The notes beneath the pieces were generated by a model. It was not told where the DNA came from, did not search any database, and saw only the letters and a list, made by a program, of their open reading frames with translations. Below are positions 9,729 through 18,839 of a DNA stretch of 64,000 nucleotides, in pieces. Numbering within the stretch: the first letter of the stretch is position 1; each line of letters begins with the position of its first letter. Made by a program: the position numbers and the translations under genes. Source of the stretch: Candidatus Gastranaerophilales bacterium (GTDB taxonomy: Bacteria > Cyanobacteriota > Vampirovibrionia > Gastranaerophilales > Gastranaerophilaceae); NCBI GenBank assembly GCA_944325575.1, contig CALVAR010000003.1:1-64000 (forward strand). The letters are read 5' to 3'.

Positions 9729-10198
9729 TTTTTTAATCCTTCCAAAAGCTTTTTATACGCCTCACCCTGAGCATAAAAATCAAATTTTCTTGAAGTATCA
9801 TCCAAATATTCAATTTTGATTTCTATACGGTCAAGAGGCAATTCAATATCTGAAAATTCCGCCCACTCAACACATGTCAAAACACCGGGCTTTGAATATT
9901 CCAGCAGCTCATCCAAAATTGTTATAACACCTTCTTTTTCAAGCCTGTATAAATCAAAATGATAAACAGGCAAATCTCCTGACAAATACTCATTTATTAT
10001 TACAAAACTCGGGCTTGTAACCTTTTCATTTACGTTAAGATGTTTAGCAACAAGCTTTGTAAAAGCTGTTTTTCCAGCGCCTATATCACCGTATAGACAT
10101 ACGAACGCCCCATTGCCTTTAATTGCATTTGCAAATTTTTCAGCAAGAATATTAGTCTCATCTAAACTGTTAACGGTTATTGAAAAAATCTTTTCCAT
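9725..10198 (-). CDS. tsaE: tRNA threonylcarbamoyladenosine synthesis ATPase TsaE
   Basis: TsaE is the P-loop ATPase that regenerates the TsaB-TsaD complex during t6A synthesis. It has 157 residues, the usual length. Walker A is GDIGAGKTAFTK (about 37-48), followed by the family signature VTSPSFVIINEY and VYHFDLYRL. The C-terminal part carries the conserved CVEWAE. It is the first gene of a tsaE-tsaB unit with a four-base overlap and is divergent from the secreted protein at 10266. Confidence 0.93.
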   Translation of the reverse strand: MEKIFSITVNSLDETNILAEKFANAIKGNGAFVCLYGDIGAGKTAFTKLVAKHLNVNEKVTSPSFVIINEYLSGDLPVYHFDLYRLEKEGVITILDELLEYSKPGVLTCVEWAEFSDIELPLDRIEIKIEYLDDTSRKFDFYAQGEAYKKLLEGLKN

Positions 10199-10265
10199 AA
10201 CAAAAGAATATCATGAATAGTTTCAAAAATATTGAAAAAATAATTTTCACCATTATATAAGTATT

Positions 10266-10775
10266 ATGAAAAAAATAATAACAATACTTCTGCTATTTAT
10301 CTTTGCATATCCGCTGCAATATGTCTGTGCCCAGAACCTTGTTCTTCAAGCAGGTGTATCAATGTCTGACAGAGTCCCGAAAGGATTCTTCGGCACATGG
10401 AAAATTAACTCAACATTAACCTACACAAACAACAAAGAAATATTTAATACAACAACAACCGATTTTTGGAACTTATCAAAAGTCAATGACGTCATAACAT
10501 TATCAAATCCTTTTTCCGGTGCAACAGCATCGGTAACTGTTGAGGATGTAAAAGATAATCAGATAACATTTACACATACGACAGAACATAAAAATGCCAA
10601 AATGACAGAGACACCTACTTTGACACTGAATGGTGAAAATTTTTATGGAACTGATAAAATAGTTATAGAAAAATTTAAAGATGGTAAAAAGATAAGTACA
10701 GATATTGTTGTCTATAAAATACAGGCGCACAAAATATCCGGAAATGATGCATCCATCTTTATGAGCGGAAGATAA
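10266..10775 (+). CDS. Secreted protein of unknown function
   Basis: I do not recognise this 169-residue protein. It has a signal peptide (MKKIITILLLFIFAYPLQYVCA, cleavage probably before QNL) and no lipobox. The mature part is rich in Thr, Asn and alternating hydrophobic residues, as in a beta-barrel or lipocalin-like fold. GFFGTWKINSTLTYT opens it much as GxW opens lipocalins, but that resemblance is weak. It ends 20 bases before trxB on the same strand, so the two may be co-transcribed. Confidence 0.7.
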   Translation: MKKIITILLLFIFAYPLQYVCAQNLVLQAGVSMSDRVPKGFFGTWKINSTLTYTNNKEIFNTTTTDFWNLSKVNDVITLSNPFSGATASVTVEDVKDNQITFTHTTEHKNAKMTETPTLTLNGENFYGTDKIVIEKFKDGKKISTDIVVYKIQAHKISGNDASIFMSGR

Positions 10776-10795
10776 AAAATCAGAGAGAGTAAAAG

Positions 10796-11746
10796 ATGAG
10801 CGAGAAACAGAAACTTGAATACGATGTACTAATACTGGGCGGCGGTCCAGCAGGGCTTTCTGCCGCAATATATGCTGCCAGAGGCAATGCAAAAACAGCT
10901 GTTATTGATATTTCTATGTTCGGAGGACAGCCTTCAAATTATCTTGAACTTGAGAACTATCCTGCACTTGGAAAAATCGGCGGATATGACATGATGGAAA
11001 AATTTGAAGAACATGCCGATATGTTTGAAATAGACAAATATCCTATGCAGGAAATAGAAAAAATTGATCTTATCTCACAGCCCAAAATTATAGAAACAAA
11101 AGATACAATCTTTGAATCAAAAACAGTAATTATTGCAACCGGCGCACAGGCAAAGAAACTTGGCATCCCCGGAGAAAAAGAATACATCGGAAGAGGTGTA
11201 AGCTACTGCGCTGTTTGTGACGGAGCCTTTTACAGAGACAAAACAGTTGCTGTTGTCGGCGGCGGCAATGCTGCAGTAGAAGAAGGATGCTATCTTACAA
11301 AATTTGCAAAAAAAGTATACATTATCCACAGAAGAGACCAATTAAGAGCCGACAAAATTGTTCAGGAACGTGCATTTAAAAACGAAAAAGTAGAGTTTAT
11401 ATATGACACAATACCTCTTGAAGTAAAAGGCGGAGATTGTGTAGAAAAAATCGTACTTAAAAACGTTAAAACAGACAAAACATTCGAGCTTGATACAGAT
11501 GGTGTGTTTCCATACATAGGATTTACTCCGAATATAGAACATATAAATGCACAGCTGCAGCAAAATGAAGCAGGATTTATAGTAACAAATGACAGAATGG
11601 AAACCTCAATAGCCGGTGTTTATGCGATAGGAGATGTAAGAACAACACCGTTAAGACAGGTAATAACAGCAGCAGCTGACGGTGCGGTAGCAGGTTGTTA
11701 TGCAGTAAAATATCTGGAAGAAATTGCAGAAAAAACAGCTGTATAA
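10796..11746 (+). CDS. trxB: Thioredoxin reductase
   Basis: This NADPH- and FAD-dependent enzyme reduces thioredoxin. It has 316 residues, the usual low-molecular-weight form. The FAD-binding motif GGGPAGLSAAIYAARG is near the N-terminus, the redox pair is in SYCAVCDGAFY (about 137), the NADPH motif GGGNAAVEEG is near 157, and the C-terminal FAD motif reads GVYAIGDVRTTPLRQVITAAADGA. GAGAG precedes the ATG. A strong hairpin follows the stop. Confidence 0.95.
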   Translation: MSEKQKLEYDVLILGGGPAGLSAAIYAARGNAKTAVIDISMFGGQPSNYLELENYPALGKIGGYDMMEKFEEHADMFEIDKYPMQEIEKIDLISQPKIIETKDTIFESKTVIIATGAQAKKLGIPGEKEYIGRGVSYCAVCDGAFYRDKTVAVVGGGNAAVEEGCYLTKFAKKVYIIHRRDQLRADKIVQERAFKNEKVEFIYDTIPLEVKGGDCVEKIVLKNVKTDKTFELDTDGVFPYIGFTPNIEHINAQLQQNEAGFIVTNDRMETSIAGVYAIGDVRTTPLRQVITAAADGAVAGCYAVKYLEEIAEKTAV

Positions 11747-11760
11747 AATCAAGGATAAAT

Positions 11761-11800
11761 AAAAGCAAAAGGCTTTGCAAATTGCAAAGCCTTTTGCTTT
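11761..11800. terminator. Bidirectional terminator between trxB and aminopeptidase
   Basis: An almost perfect stem joins AAAGCAAAAGGCTTTGC with GCAAAGCCTTTTGCTTT around a short loop, with A/T-rich flanks on both sides. It separates two convergent genes. Confidence 0.9.
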
Positions 11801-11815
11801 ATAAATTGAATATTT

Positions 11816-12919
11816 TTATATAACAAACTTACCGTCTTTATAAATAAGTACATCATCTGCATATATTTCAGAGCCGTTTTTCATATTTTTTATCAAATCC
11901 CAGTGCAGACCGGACTGATTTTTGCCGCCGGCCTCAGGATAAGAAGCACCCAACGCCATATGTATAGCTCCGCCTATTTTTTCATCGAATAAAATATTCC
12001 CTGTGATTTCCTGTATCATGTTATTTGTACCTATAGCAATCTCGCCCACAAATCTTGAGCCTTCGTCCATATTAATCATGTTCAGGAAATATTCCTCGCC
12101 CTTTTCCGCACTTGCTTCAACGACTTTACCGTTTTCAAGACGCAATCTTACTTTATGGGATTCATTTCCTCTGTAAATTTGAGGAAAATCAAAGTATATT
12201 GTACCATTTGCACTGTCTTCAACAGGTGATGTATAAATTTCACCGTCAGGGAAATTGCATTGTCCCGAACAGTTGAGCCATTTTCTGCCGGTTGTGTCAA
12301 AAGTGATATCAGTCTCTTCACCTATAATATGGAGTTTTGTTGTTTTATTAAGATAATCAGCCAGTCTTTGCTGTTCTCTGTCAATTTCCTGCCACTTTTC
12401 AACAGGATTATCAAGATTCAAATAGCAGGCATTAATCAAAAATTCCGTATACTCATCAAGAGACATTTTCGCTTCCTGAGCAAGAGCGTTTGTCGGGAAA
12501 TCCGCAATAACCCATCTTAAAGAACCTTCAGCAGAGCGTTTCAGCATTTTATTAGACAATTCTCTTGTTGCGGCAGAGCGTTGTGCCATTTTTTTAGAAT
12601 CAGCTTTTGCCATAGATTTTGTATTTACAGGCGCACCAATAGAAATCATAACATCTGCTTTGTCATACTCTACCTCTGTCATAGGATCAATATATGCAAG
12701 CTGCTCATCAGAAGCATATTTAATAAAAGTTTCTCCCAGACCTTCTAATGAGGTTTTTACAATAGGATTAGCTCCTTTTAACAGTACCTGTTTATAAATT
12801 TCTTTAACCAGAGGCTGTGCCTCAGGGCTTGTTGCTCTGATTATAACAAGATCACCTTTTTTTACTTTTGTTGAATAATCAACAAGAACACCTGCGTATT
12901 TTTCCCACAATTTATTCAT
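11816..12919 (-). CDS. M29-family metal-dependent aminopeptidase (AmpS/PepS type)
   Basis: This is a cytoplasmic exopeptidase of the thermophilic aminopeptidase family that removes N-terminal residues using two metal ions. The start is ATG at 12919 (MNKLWEKYAG), preceded by AGGAC; the longer frame to 12952 lacks support. This gives 367 residues, slightly under the usual 370-410. The C-terminal metal-binding region is typical: EIAIGTN, HMALGASYPEAGG and SGLHWDLI. It stands alone, sharing a terminator with trxB. Substrate preference is unknown. Confidence 0.88.
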   Translation of the reverse strand: MNKLWEKYAGVLVDYSTKVKKGDLVIIRATSPEAQPLVKEIYKQVLLKGANPIVKTSLEGLGETFIKYASDEQLAYIDPMTEVEYDKADVMISIGAPVNTKSMAKADSKKMAQRSAATRELSNKMLKRSAEGSLRWVIADFPTNALAQEAKMSLDEYTEFLINACYLNLDNPVEKWQEIDREQQRLADYLNKTTKLHIIGEETDITFDTTGRKWLNCSGQCNFPDGEIYTSPVEDSANGTIYFDFPQIYRGNESHKVRLRLENGKVVEASAEKGEEYFLNMINMDEGSRFVGEIAIGTNNMIQEITGNILFDEKIGGAIHMALGASYPEAGGKNQSGLHWDLIKNMKNGSEIYADDVLIYKDGKFVI

Positions 12920-13034
12920 ATAAAAGTCCTCAATATATTCTATCCGAATCAATAATACACTTTTGCAGCTAAATAAACAATACAGCAGCCGTATAATAGC
13001 TGCTGTATCGATTTATAAGAAATTTTTAAATTTA

Positions 13035-13823
13035 CTAACACATAGTGTTTTCTGCTTTTCTTAGAGTTATACCTCTCTTTGACTCACGTATGAATTGAAC
13101 GAATTTTTTGACATATTCATCCTGTGGAACTTCCTGTTCAATTACATCACAAGCCTTTGATATAAGATATTTTTCTGATTTAAGAATTTTCAAGGCTTCT
13201 TTGAGATGATCTCTGACGTCTTGAGGTATTCCTCTTCTTTTTAGTCCTATAGCGTTAATTCCATGAGGAATCGGGGGTCTGCCTTCACCTTTTACATAAG
13301 GGAGACAGTCCATTCTTGCAGCGGAAAAACCGCTTATTATACACATTTCACCGATTCTGACATTCTGGTGAAATACGCTCATACCGCCCAGAAAAGCACC
13401 GCGTCCGACATGACAGTGACCGCCCAAAGTAGCAAGATTAGCCATAATAACTTCGTCTTCCAAAACGCAATTATGCGCAACATGGGTCGAGGTCATAAGC
13501 ATACATCTGTCGCCCACAATAGTTGCATCGCCTTCAGTAGCAGCTCTGTTTACCGTTGCATATTCTTTGATAATGCAGTTTTTGCCGATTATAGATTTTG
13601 TGGGTTCATTTTTATAGCCCAAATCCTGCGGAGCAGTACCTATACTTGCAAAAGGAGAAATTAAAGTTCCGTCTCCGATTTCACAATACTCCAGATATGC
13701 ATTTGGCATAATTGTTACATTATCACCGATTTTTACTCCGTTACCGATTATGGCATTTGCACCAATAGTAACATTTTTTCCGATAATTGCGTCATCAGCT
13801 ATTATCGCTCTGTTATCAATCAT
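13035..13823 (-). CDS. lpxA: Acyl-ACP--UDP-N-acetylglucosamine O-acyltransferase LpxA
   Basis: LpxA performs the first acylation in lipid A synthesis, moving a 3-hydroxyacyl chain from ACP to UDP-GlcNAc. The protein has 262 residues with a left-handed beta helix built from hexapeptides (AIIADDAIIGKNVTIGANA onward). The catalytic His region is THVAHNCVLEDEV, and the C-terminal helical domain starts with GLKRRGIPQD. It is last in the lpxD-lpxC-fabZ-lpxA operon, 11 bases after fabZ. Confidence 0.95.
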   Translation of the reverse strand: MIDNRAIIADDAIIGKNVTIGANAIIGNGVKIGDNVTIMPNAYLEYCEIGDGTLISPFASIGTAPQDLGYKNEPTKSIIGKNCIIKEYATVNRAATEGDATIVGDRCMLMTSTHVAHNCVLEDEVIMANLATLGGHCHVGRGAFLGGMSVFHQNVRIGEMCIISGFSAARMDCLPYVKGEGRPPIPHGINAIGLKRRGIPQDVRDHLKEALKILKSEKYLISKACDVIEQEVPQDEYVKKFVQFIRESKRGITLRKAENTMC

Positions 13824-13834
13824 TCATTTATCTC

Positions 13835-14290
13835 CTATACAACAGAAAATATCATATCAGCAGACATAGCAAGCTGACCGTCTACCATAGCTTTGCCCTG
13901 TGCCTTAATAATCGGTCCTTTAACTTTAACAAGTTCAACTTCCATATCAAGTCTGTCACCGGGACGAACTATTTTTTTAAATCTGCAGTTATCTATACCT
14001 GCATAAACAACAAGTTTACCATTATACTCTTCCATTGTCATCAATATGCCGGCACCGAGCTGCGCAAGAGCTTCTGCCTGAAGTACCCCCGGCATAATAG
14101 GATTTCCCGGGAAATGTCCCTGGAAGAACGGTTCATTAAAAGTCAGATTTTTATATCCTTTTGAATATTTACCGGGAACACACTCTGTTATTCTGTCCAC
14201 AAGTAAAAACGGATAGCGGTGAGGTATCATGCTCATGATTTCCATCACATCAAACTTCAAAGTTTGTTCTGTAGTATTTTGTTCAGTCAT
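13835..14290 (-). CDS. fabZ: 3-hydroxyacyl-ACP dehydratase FabZ
   Basis: FabZ dehydrates 3-hydroxyacyl-ACP in fatty acid elongation and so competes with LpxA for substrate. The 151-residue hot-dog fold protein shows IPHRYPFLLVDRI and the active-site helix GHFPGNPIMPGVLQAEALAQ, with the catalytic His in GHFPG and Glu in QAEAL. It sits between lpxC and lpxA, which is a common arrangement because it links fatty acid and lipid A supply. Confidence 0.95.
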   Translation of the reverse strand: MTEQNTTEQTLKFDVMEIMSMIPHRYPFLLVDRITECVPGKYSKGYKNLTFNEPFFQGHFPGNPIMPGVLQAEALAQLGAGILMTMEEYNGKLVVYAGIDNCRFKKIVRPGDRLDMEVELVKVKGPIIKAQGKAMVDGQLAMSADMIFSVV

Positions 14291-14315
14291 TTATAACTCC
14301 TCTTCAAATCTATTA

Positions 14316-15131
14316 CTAATTTTCTTTATTTATTTTATCTTTTAAAATTTTTGCCACTTTAACATGTACTGCATGACCGGCTTCTTTAACAATAACCTCT
14401 GCTTTTAAATCAAGAGGATTAAATCCGGTAAGGTAAAAATCACCGATTAAATCTAGTATCTTATGTTTCACAGGTTCAAAATCGCTCTTAAGCTCTGTAG
14501 TATAGCCTGTATCAGTCATACCGACAGTATTTTCCATGCTGACACCTCTTGCATAGCCGGCAGCCTGAAGCATTTCCAGTTCTTTTAAATAGCCGAATGT
14601 ACGGGCCTCGATAATTTCATTCATTTTATCTTTATCAAGAGAAACCCATCTGTGATTCAGCTCCGGATGATTAAAATTAACGCTGTAAGTAACCTTAAAT
14701 TCATCAGACGGCAGAACAATCAAGTGAGTTTTACCGTTAATATATGTAACAGGCTCGCTTAAAACATAACTTTCTCGTGAAGTATTGCCGGCCTGTTTGA
14801 ATATTTCCACCCATTCTGCAGAACCGCCGCCTAATATAGGCATTTCAAAATGTGTAAGATAAACATCTATTGCTTCTATATGACATATGGCGCATGCAGC
14901 CATAAAATGCTCGATAAGCATTACCTTAATTTTATCATTTCCGATTACTGTACAGTGCTCTGTAGAAACAACATTATCAACATTAGCCTCAACAACAGCA
15001 TCACCGACATGGAAACGTATTCCCTTTACATCGGAAGGAACCAGTCTGGCTGTTGATTCAATACCAGTCATCAAGCCTTTTGAGGTAACACTTGTTTCTT
15101 TTGCAATTGTATTAAAAGCCGTTGCGTTCAT
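14316..15131 (-). CDS. lpxC: UDP-3-O-acyl-N-acetylglucosamine deacetylase LpxC
   Basis: LpxC is the zinc deacetylase that commits the pathway to lipid A. Seen here: VVSTEHCTVIG, the metal-ligand helix LIEHFMAAC (His about 79), LGGGSAEWVEIF, and the second-domain motif KILDLIGDFYLTGF carrying the other ligands, with a C-terminal AGHAVH. At 271 residues it is shorter than the usual 300 or so, mainly at the C-terminus, but all main motifs are kept. The start overlaps the lpxD stop by one base (TAATG), indicating coupling. Confidence 0.93.
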   Translation of the reverse strand: MNATAFNTIAKETSVTSKGLMTGIESTARLVPSDVKGIRFHVGDAVVEANVDNVVSTEHCTVIGNDKIKVMLIEHFMAACAICHIEAIDVYLTHFEMPILGGGSAEWVEIFKQAGNTSRESYVLSEPVTYINGKTHLIVLPSDEFKVTYSVNFNHPELNHRWVSLDKDKMNEIIEARTFGYLKELEMLQAAGYARGVSMENTVGMTDTGYTTELKSDFEPVKHKILDLIGDFYLTGFNPLDLKAEVIVKEAGHAVHVKVAKILKDKINKEN

Positions 15132-16219
15132 TATTTTTCTCCCTGTTCAAATGATTCAAGCAAATGCTCGTATTTTTTGAATTTTGCAACAGCCTCTTCT
15201 GCCGACTTGAGCATTTTTAGCTGTTTAATAAAGTCTTTTCTCGGAACTGCAGGTGCACCGATAATAATAGATTTGTCAGGGAATGACTTTGTAACACCGG
15301 CCTGGGCCATGATAATAGAATCAGATCCGATCTCGAGGTGGTCAGCGAGACCTGCCTGACCTGCAATAACAACTCTGTCACCGATTTTGCAGCTGCCTGC
15401 AAGACCTACCTGCGATACTATCATACAAGCACCGCCAACTTTACAGTTGTGACCGATTTGCACCAGGTTATCAATTTTTGTTTGAGGTCCGATAAATGTA
15501 TTTTCTATTGTACCTCTGTCTATACAAGTATTAGCGCCGATTTCTACATCATCGCTGATTACAACACCGCCGATAGAAGGTATTTTATAAACTTTTTGCT
15601 TTGTATTGGCTTCTTTAACAGCACCTTCTTTTCTTGCCTGCTCGATTACATCTGGATTTTCTGTAACAAAACTGAAACCGTCAGCACCAATACTAACTCC
15701 GTGCTGCAATATAACTCTGTTACCTATATGAGAACAGTCACCGATATTTACACCGGGGTGGAACAAACAATTTTCACCGACTGTACAATTTTTACCTATA
15801 TAAATATTGGCAAGAAGCTTTGTATTATTACCTATTACAGTATTTCTGGAAATTACTACATTTGGTCCTATTGAAACATTTTCGCCGATTTTTGCATCCG
15901 GATGAATCACTGCACTGGGATGAATACCGATTGGTGCATCAGGAGCATCGTAAAAAAGATGAAGCAATTTCATCATAGCCAGTCTCGGTCTTTCCACCTC
16001 TATAGTAGATATGTGTTCAAAATTAACACCAAGAGGTACAAGTGCAACTTTTGCTTTAGTTTTTGCAAGATTTTCTATTTCTTCCTCTGACAAAGCCAGA
16101 GCAAGAGAATTTTCATCAGACAGCAAAGGCGGTCTCAGCTTATCTATTGAAGCATCTGAAACCTTTGTAAGAATACCGCCGACTATTTCCGAAATTTCCT
16201 CTACTTTATAAGTTCTCAT
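15131..16219 (-). CDS. lpxD: UDP-3-O-acylglucosamine N-acyltransferase LpxD
   Basis: LpxD adds the second acyl chain in lipid A synthesis. The 362-residue protein has an N-terminal uridine-binding domain (about 1-105), then a left-handed beta helix of hexapeptides from [20 protein letters not shown] to about 330, with [11 protein letters not shown] bearing the catalytic His, and a C-terminal helix. AGGAG lies upstream of the ATG. It opens the operon lpxD-lpxC-fabZ-lpxA. The structured dispersed repeat at 16287-16460 lies directly upstream and may have altered the native promoter region. Confidence 0.94.
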   Translation of the reverse strand: MRTYKVEEISEIVGGILTKVSDASIDKLRPPLLSDENSLALALSEEEIENLAKTKAKVALVPLGVNFEHISTIEVERPRLAMMKLLHLFYDAPDAPIGIHPSAVIHPDAKIGENVSIGPNVVISRNTVIGNNTKLLANIYIGKNCTVGENCLFHPGVNIGDCSHIGNRVILQHGVSIGADGFSFVTENPDVIEQARKEGAVKEANTKQKVYKIPSIGGVVISDDVEIGANTCIDRGTIENTFIGPQTKIDNLVQIGHNCKVGGACMIVSQVGLAGSCKIGDRVVIAGQAGLADHLEIGSDSIIMAQAGVTKSFPDKSIIIGAPAVPRKDFIKQLKMLKSAEEAVAKFKKYEHLLESFEQGEK

Positions 16220-16286
16220 CTTTTACTTCTCACTCCTTAAATGTATTGTCTTATTTTAATACTATCACAGCCAAATTTCAAATTTT

Positions 16287-16460
16287 CATATAGTCAACCG
16301 CCCCCGACAACTTATTGAGCGGGTGCAATAAACAAGTACTATATTGTACATATAACAGGGGCACCCGCAACAAGTGCATGGGGTCACTTCAGTAAAATGC
16401 TGGACTCGGCGTCACTCGCACTCCGTGTACAACATCTGCAAGCGAGGTCCCACTCAGACA
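16287..16460 (-). repeat. Dispersed structured repeat, short copy
   Basis: This intergenic element shares its ends and several internal blocks with 56775-57129. Common blocks on the plus strand are CATATnGTCAAC at the left, GCATGGGGTC, AAAATGCT, GGCGTCACTCGCACTCC, TCTGCAAGCGAGG and CAGACA at the right. It contains an 8-bp inverted repeat GCGGGTGC/GCACCCGC and CTCGC/GCGAG arms, so an RNA copy would fold well. The minus strand can encode SLADVVHGVRVTP. It fills most of the 366-base gap between lpxD and the 90-residue protein gene; no tRNA or known riboswitch was recognised. Confidence 0.75.
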
Positions 16461-16517
16461 ATTATTTATAAATATTTAATATAGAGATTATTGTAAACAA
16501 TTTGTAACAAAATAAAA

Positions 16518-16561
16518 GTATATACGCAATTTTTTAAAAGTATATACCTTTATATATATAG
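16518..16561 (+). promoter_or_regulatory. Promoter of the shared AATTTTTT/TTTATATATATA class with two GTATATAC palindromes
   Basis: AATTTTTT at 16528-16535 is followed after 13 bases by TTTATATATATAG at 16549-16561. The self-complementary octamer GTATATAC occurs at 16518-16525 and 16540-16547, the second inside the spacer. The same blocks with the same 13-base gap occur upstream of the genes starting at 41647 and 53230. The downstream gene has a strong AAAGGAG ribosome site. Confidence 0.65.
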
Positions 16562-16585
16562 AAGATATATTAAAGGAGAAACAAG

Positions 16586-16858
16586 ATGGCAATTAACCCG
16601 GCAGGAGATGCTCAAAATAACAGAGGCGGCAATGGTCAATTCAGACCTCTTTTGAGAAAAGCCCAGCAGGAAAACAGACTGCAAGCTAATCTTGCTATCC
16701 TCGATAAAAAAGATATAAGAATGAGATTTAAAAATTCAAGAGACCCGCTTTATATCGCTTTTGATTATATCGACAAAAGACCTGTTCAAGAGCTGGCAAA
16801 AGAATTTATCAAAGACTCATTATTTGATATTGTAAACTTCATCGCAGGCGGAAAATAA
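16586..16858 (+). CDS. Small conserved-looking protein of unknown function, monocistronic
   Basis: This 90-residue protein is not recognised. It is basic and polar at the N-terminus (Asn, Gly and Gln rich up to about residue 20), then helical and charged, ending in a more hydrophobic segment (IKDSLFDIVNFIAGGK). No signal peptide or membrane helix is seen. It has its own strong ribosome site (AAAGGAG), its own promoter of the special class described at 16518-16561, and its own terminator, which suggests a real and well-expressed product. Confidence 0.75.
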   Translation: MAINPAGDAQNNRGGNGQFRPLLRKAQQENRLQANLAILDKKDIRMRFKNSRDPLYIAFDYIDKRPVQELAKEFIKDSLFDIVNFIAGGK

Positions 16859-16890
16859 TAAAAAACCTCTTTTTAAAAGAGGTTTTTTTA
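16859..16890 (+). terminator. Rho-independent terminator
   Basis: AAAAACCTCTT and AAGAGGTTTTT form the stem, with a run of seven T on the plus strand, directly after the stop of the 90-residue protein. Confidence 0.92.
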
Positions 16891-16957
16891 TGACTATTTA
16901 CTCGATTAACTAATGTTAAAGATTAGTCATAATAATCATTTATTGTAAAATATAAGT

Positions 16958-18838
16958 ATGCTGAAAAAAATAATACTTATATTTTTTATATTCATAATCA
17001 ATATGTTCAGCCTTGCAAAAGCCGATGAAATACTCAAAATTAATGCAATTAATTTTGATAATTCGGACAATATTATTTTTCTCACATCGACAACAAAGGT
17101 CATGTATATAAATGTAAAATCAATGAAACTGTCAAACCCTGACAGAATATCTTTTGACATTGATAATGCTATTTTAACAACGCCGAATTCAAGCTGGACG
17201 TTTAAAAACAGTGTTATAAAGCAGGTAAAGCTGTCACAGTTTACAACAAACCCAAATGTCGTAAGAATGGTAATAACTTACAACAAAAACTTTAACGTAA
17301 ACAAACTAAAGCTGTACAGGATTGATAATAACCTTGTCTTTGTCTATGACAAAAAGCTTTTTCCTCAGAATAATCTCCGTTCAATTTATAACGATGAAAA
17401 ATCATCGGTTAATTACTATGAATACACACAAATAACAGAAGATGAAAAAAAATCCGACACAAAAGAGCAAAGCTCAAATTTGGTAAAATCTCCGGAAGCA
17501 ATAGAAATACAAAAAGCATTTAACGCAAAAGGGCAGCTGGTAAGGCAGCAGCAGCCGGAGATAAATATATCAAACCAAAAATCTGAAAAATTAAAATCAA
17601 ACTTTCACGTAAACAGAATTGATGTAAAAAGAGGGAATGCTCTAATACGAGGTATAGGCTCAATATCAGTGGAAAGTCCTTTTATCGTTACAAATCCGAC
17701 AAGATTTGTATTTGATATGCCAAATACCTATGTAGCACCGGAAATAAGAAATAAAGAGTATGTGCTCTCCGAAAAAGAAACAATAAAAATAGGACAGTTT
17801 GAACCGACAAAAGCCAGAGTTGTGGTAACAAGCGAAGATGCTGAGAAATTCCGTCCGATATACTCTTATGACTCACAGAGTATATTTCTTGCGCACGATG
17901 AACGGCTTTTGGGGATGAAACTTTTTGACAAAACATCCGCTATCTACACTTACTCCGCAAAAAAAATTGATAATACAAAAGATGTGCTCCAATTTGTTTT
18001 TACGGAACCTGTTGTGCATTCAATAAAGAAATTCTCAAACAGAGTAGAGCTAAACCTTTATAACTCATCAGGCTTTAATCATGATGCATACAAAAAGAAT
18101 TTAAATTCGGAAGTCCTTTCAAAGCTGCGTACAGAGCAGCTGAGTCCTTCCGGCATAAAAGTTATAATACCCATAAAAAAGACAACTGAACTGAATTATC
18201 AGGAGAGTTTTGATAACAAACAATTAAAACTAACTGTATACACACCTAAAGAAGAAGAAATTAACCAATCAAAGCCTTCTCCTGCTGTTATTACAAGGAA
18301 CCCTAATGTAAAAACAATTGTTATAGATGCAGGACATGGAGGTTCCGATGTAGGAGCAACAAGAGAAGGGTATTACGAAAAAGACATAACGCTTGATATT
18401 GCTCAAAGATTGGAAAAAATATTAAAGAAAAAAGGCTTTAATATATTAATGACAAGAGACAATGATGTATATGTTTCATTACAGGACAGAGTAAAATACA
18501 CAGAAGACAATAAAGGCGACCTGTTTGTAAGCATACACGTAAACTCCAGCGTAACACCGGAAGGAAACGGACTGGAAACACACTATTACACTCCTCAGTC
18601 ATACGATTTTGCGCAAATAGTCCACAAAGAGTTCGTTTCTGCAATAAATTCAAAGGACAGAGGATTGTTTAAGTCAAAATTTTATGTTATTAATCATACT
18701 ACATGCCCGTCAATTCTTGTAGAAACGGGATTTATCTCAAACCCCGAAGAGAGAAAAGAACTTTTGACATCAGCAAGAAAACAAAAAACAGCCGAGGCAA
18801 TTGCTAAAGGAATATTGAAATATCTGGGTAAAGACTAA
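16958..18838 (+). CDS. N-acetylmuramoyl-L-alanine amidase with AMIN domains
   Basis: This is a periplasmic peptidoglycan hydrolase that cleaves the amide bond between MurNAc and the stem peptide. The 626-residue protein has a signal peptide (MLKKIILIFFIFIINMFSLAKA), AMIN-like beta domains in the N-terminal and central parts (for example ISFDIDNAILTTPN and NRIDVKRGNALIRGIG), and a C-terminal amidase_3 domain from about 448. There the zinc ligands are in VIDAGHGGSDVGA, the Glu after it in YYEKDITLDIA, the His in FVSIHVNSS, and the catalytic Glu in ILVETGFISNPEE. The architecture matches cyanobacterial AmiC-type enzymes in cell separation. It is followed by murI after one base. Confidence 0.92.
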   Translation: MLKKIILIFFIFIINMFSLAKADEILKINAINFDNSDNIIFLTSTTKVMYINVKSMKLSNPDRISFDIDNAILTTPNSSWTFKNSVIKQVKLSQFTTNPNVVRMVITYNKNFNVNKLKLYRIDNNLVFVYDKKLFPQNNLRSIYNDEKSSVNYYEYTQITEDEKKSDTKEQSSNLVKSPEAIEIQKAFNAKGQLVRQQQPEINISNQKSEKLKSNFHVNRIDVKRGNALIRGIGSISVESPFIVTNPTRFVFDMPNTYVAPEIRNKEYVLSEKETIKIGQFEPTKARVVVTSEDAEKFRPIYSYDSQSIFLAHDERLLGMKLFDKTSAIYTYSAKKIDNTKDVLQFVFTEPVVHSIKKFSNRVELNLYNSSGFNHDAYKKNLNSEVLSKLRTEQLSPSGIKVIIPIKKTTELNYQESFDNKQLKLTVYTPKEEEINQSKPSPAVITRNPNVKTIVIDAGHGGSDVGATREGYYEKDITLDIAQRLEKILKKKGFNILMTRDNDVYVSLQDRVKYTEDNKGDLFVSIHVNSSVTPEGNGLETHYYTPQSYDFAQIVHKEFVSAINSKDRGLFKSKFYVINHTTCPSILVETGFISNPEERKELLTSARKQKTAEAIAKGILKYLGKD

Positions 18839-18839
18839 T

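Noticed and set aside
16287-16460. tRNA, tmRNA or a known riboswitch in the lpxD upstream gap
   Set aside because: No anticodon arm, T-loop motif or recognisable riboswitch core; sequence matches the other dispersed copy, so it is a repeat.
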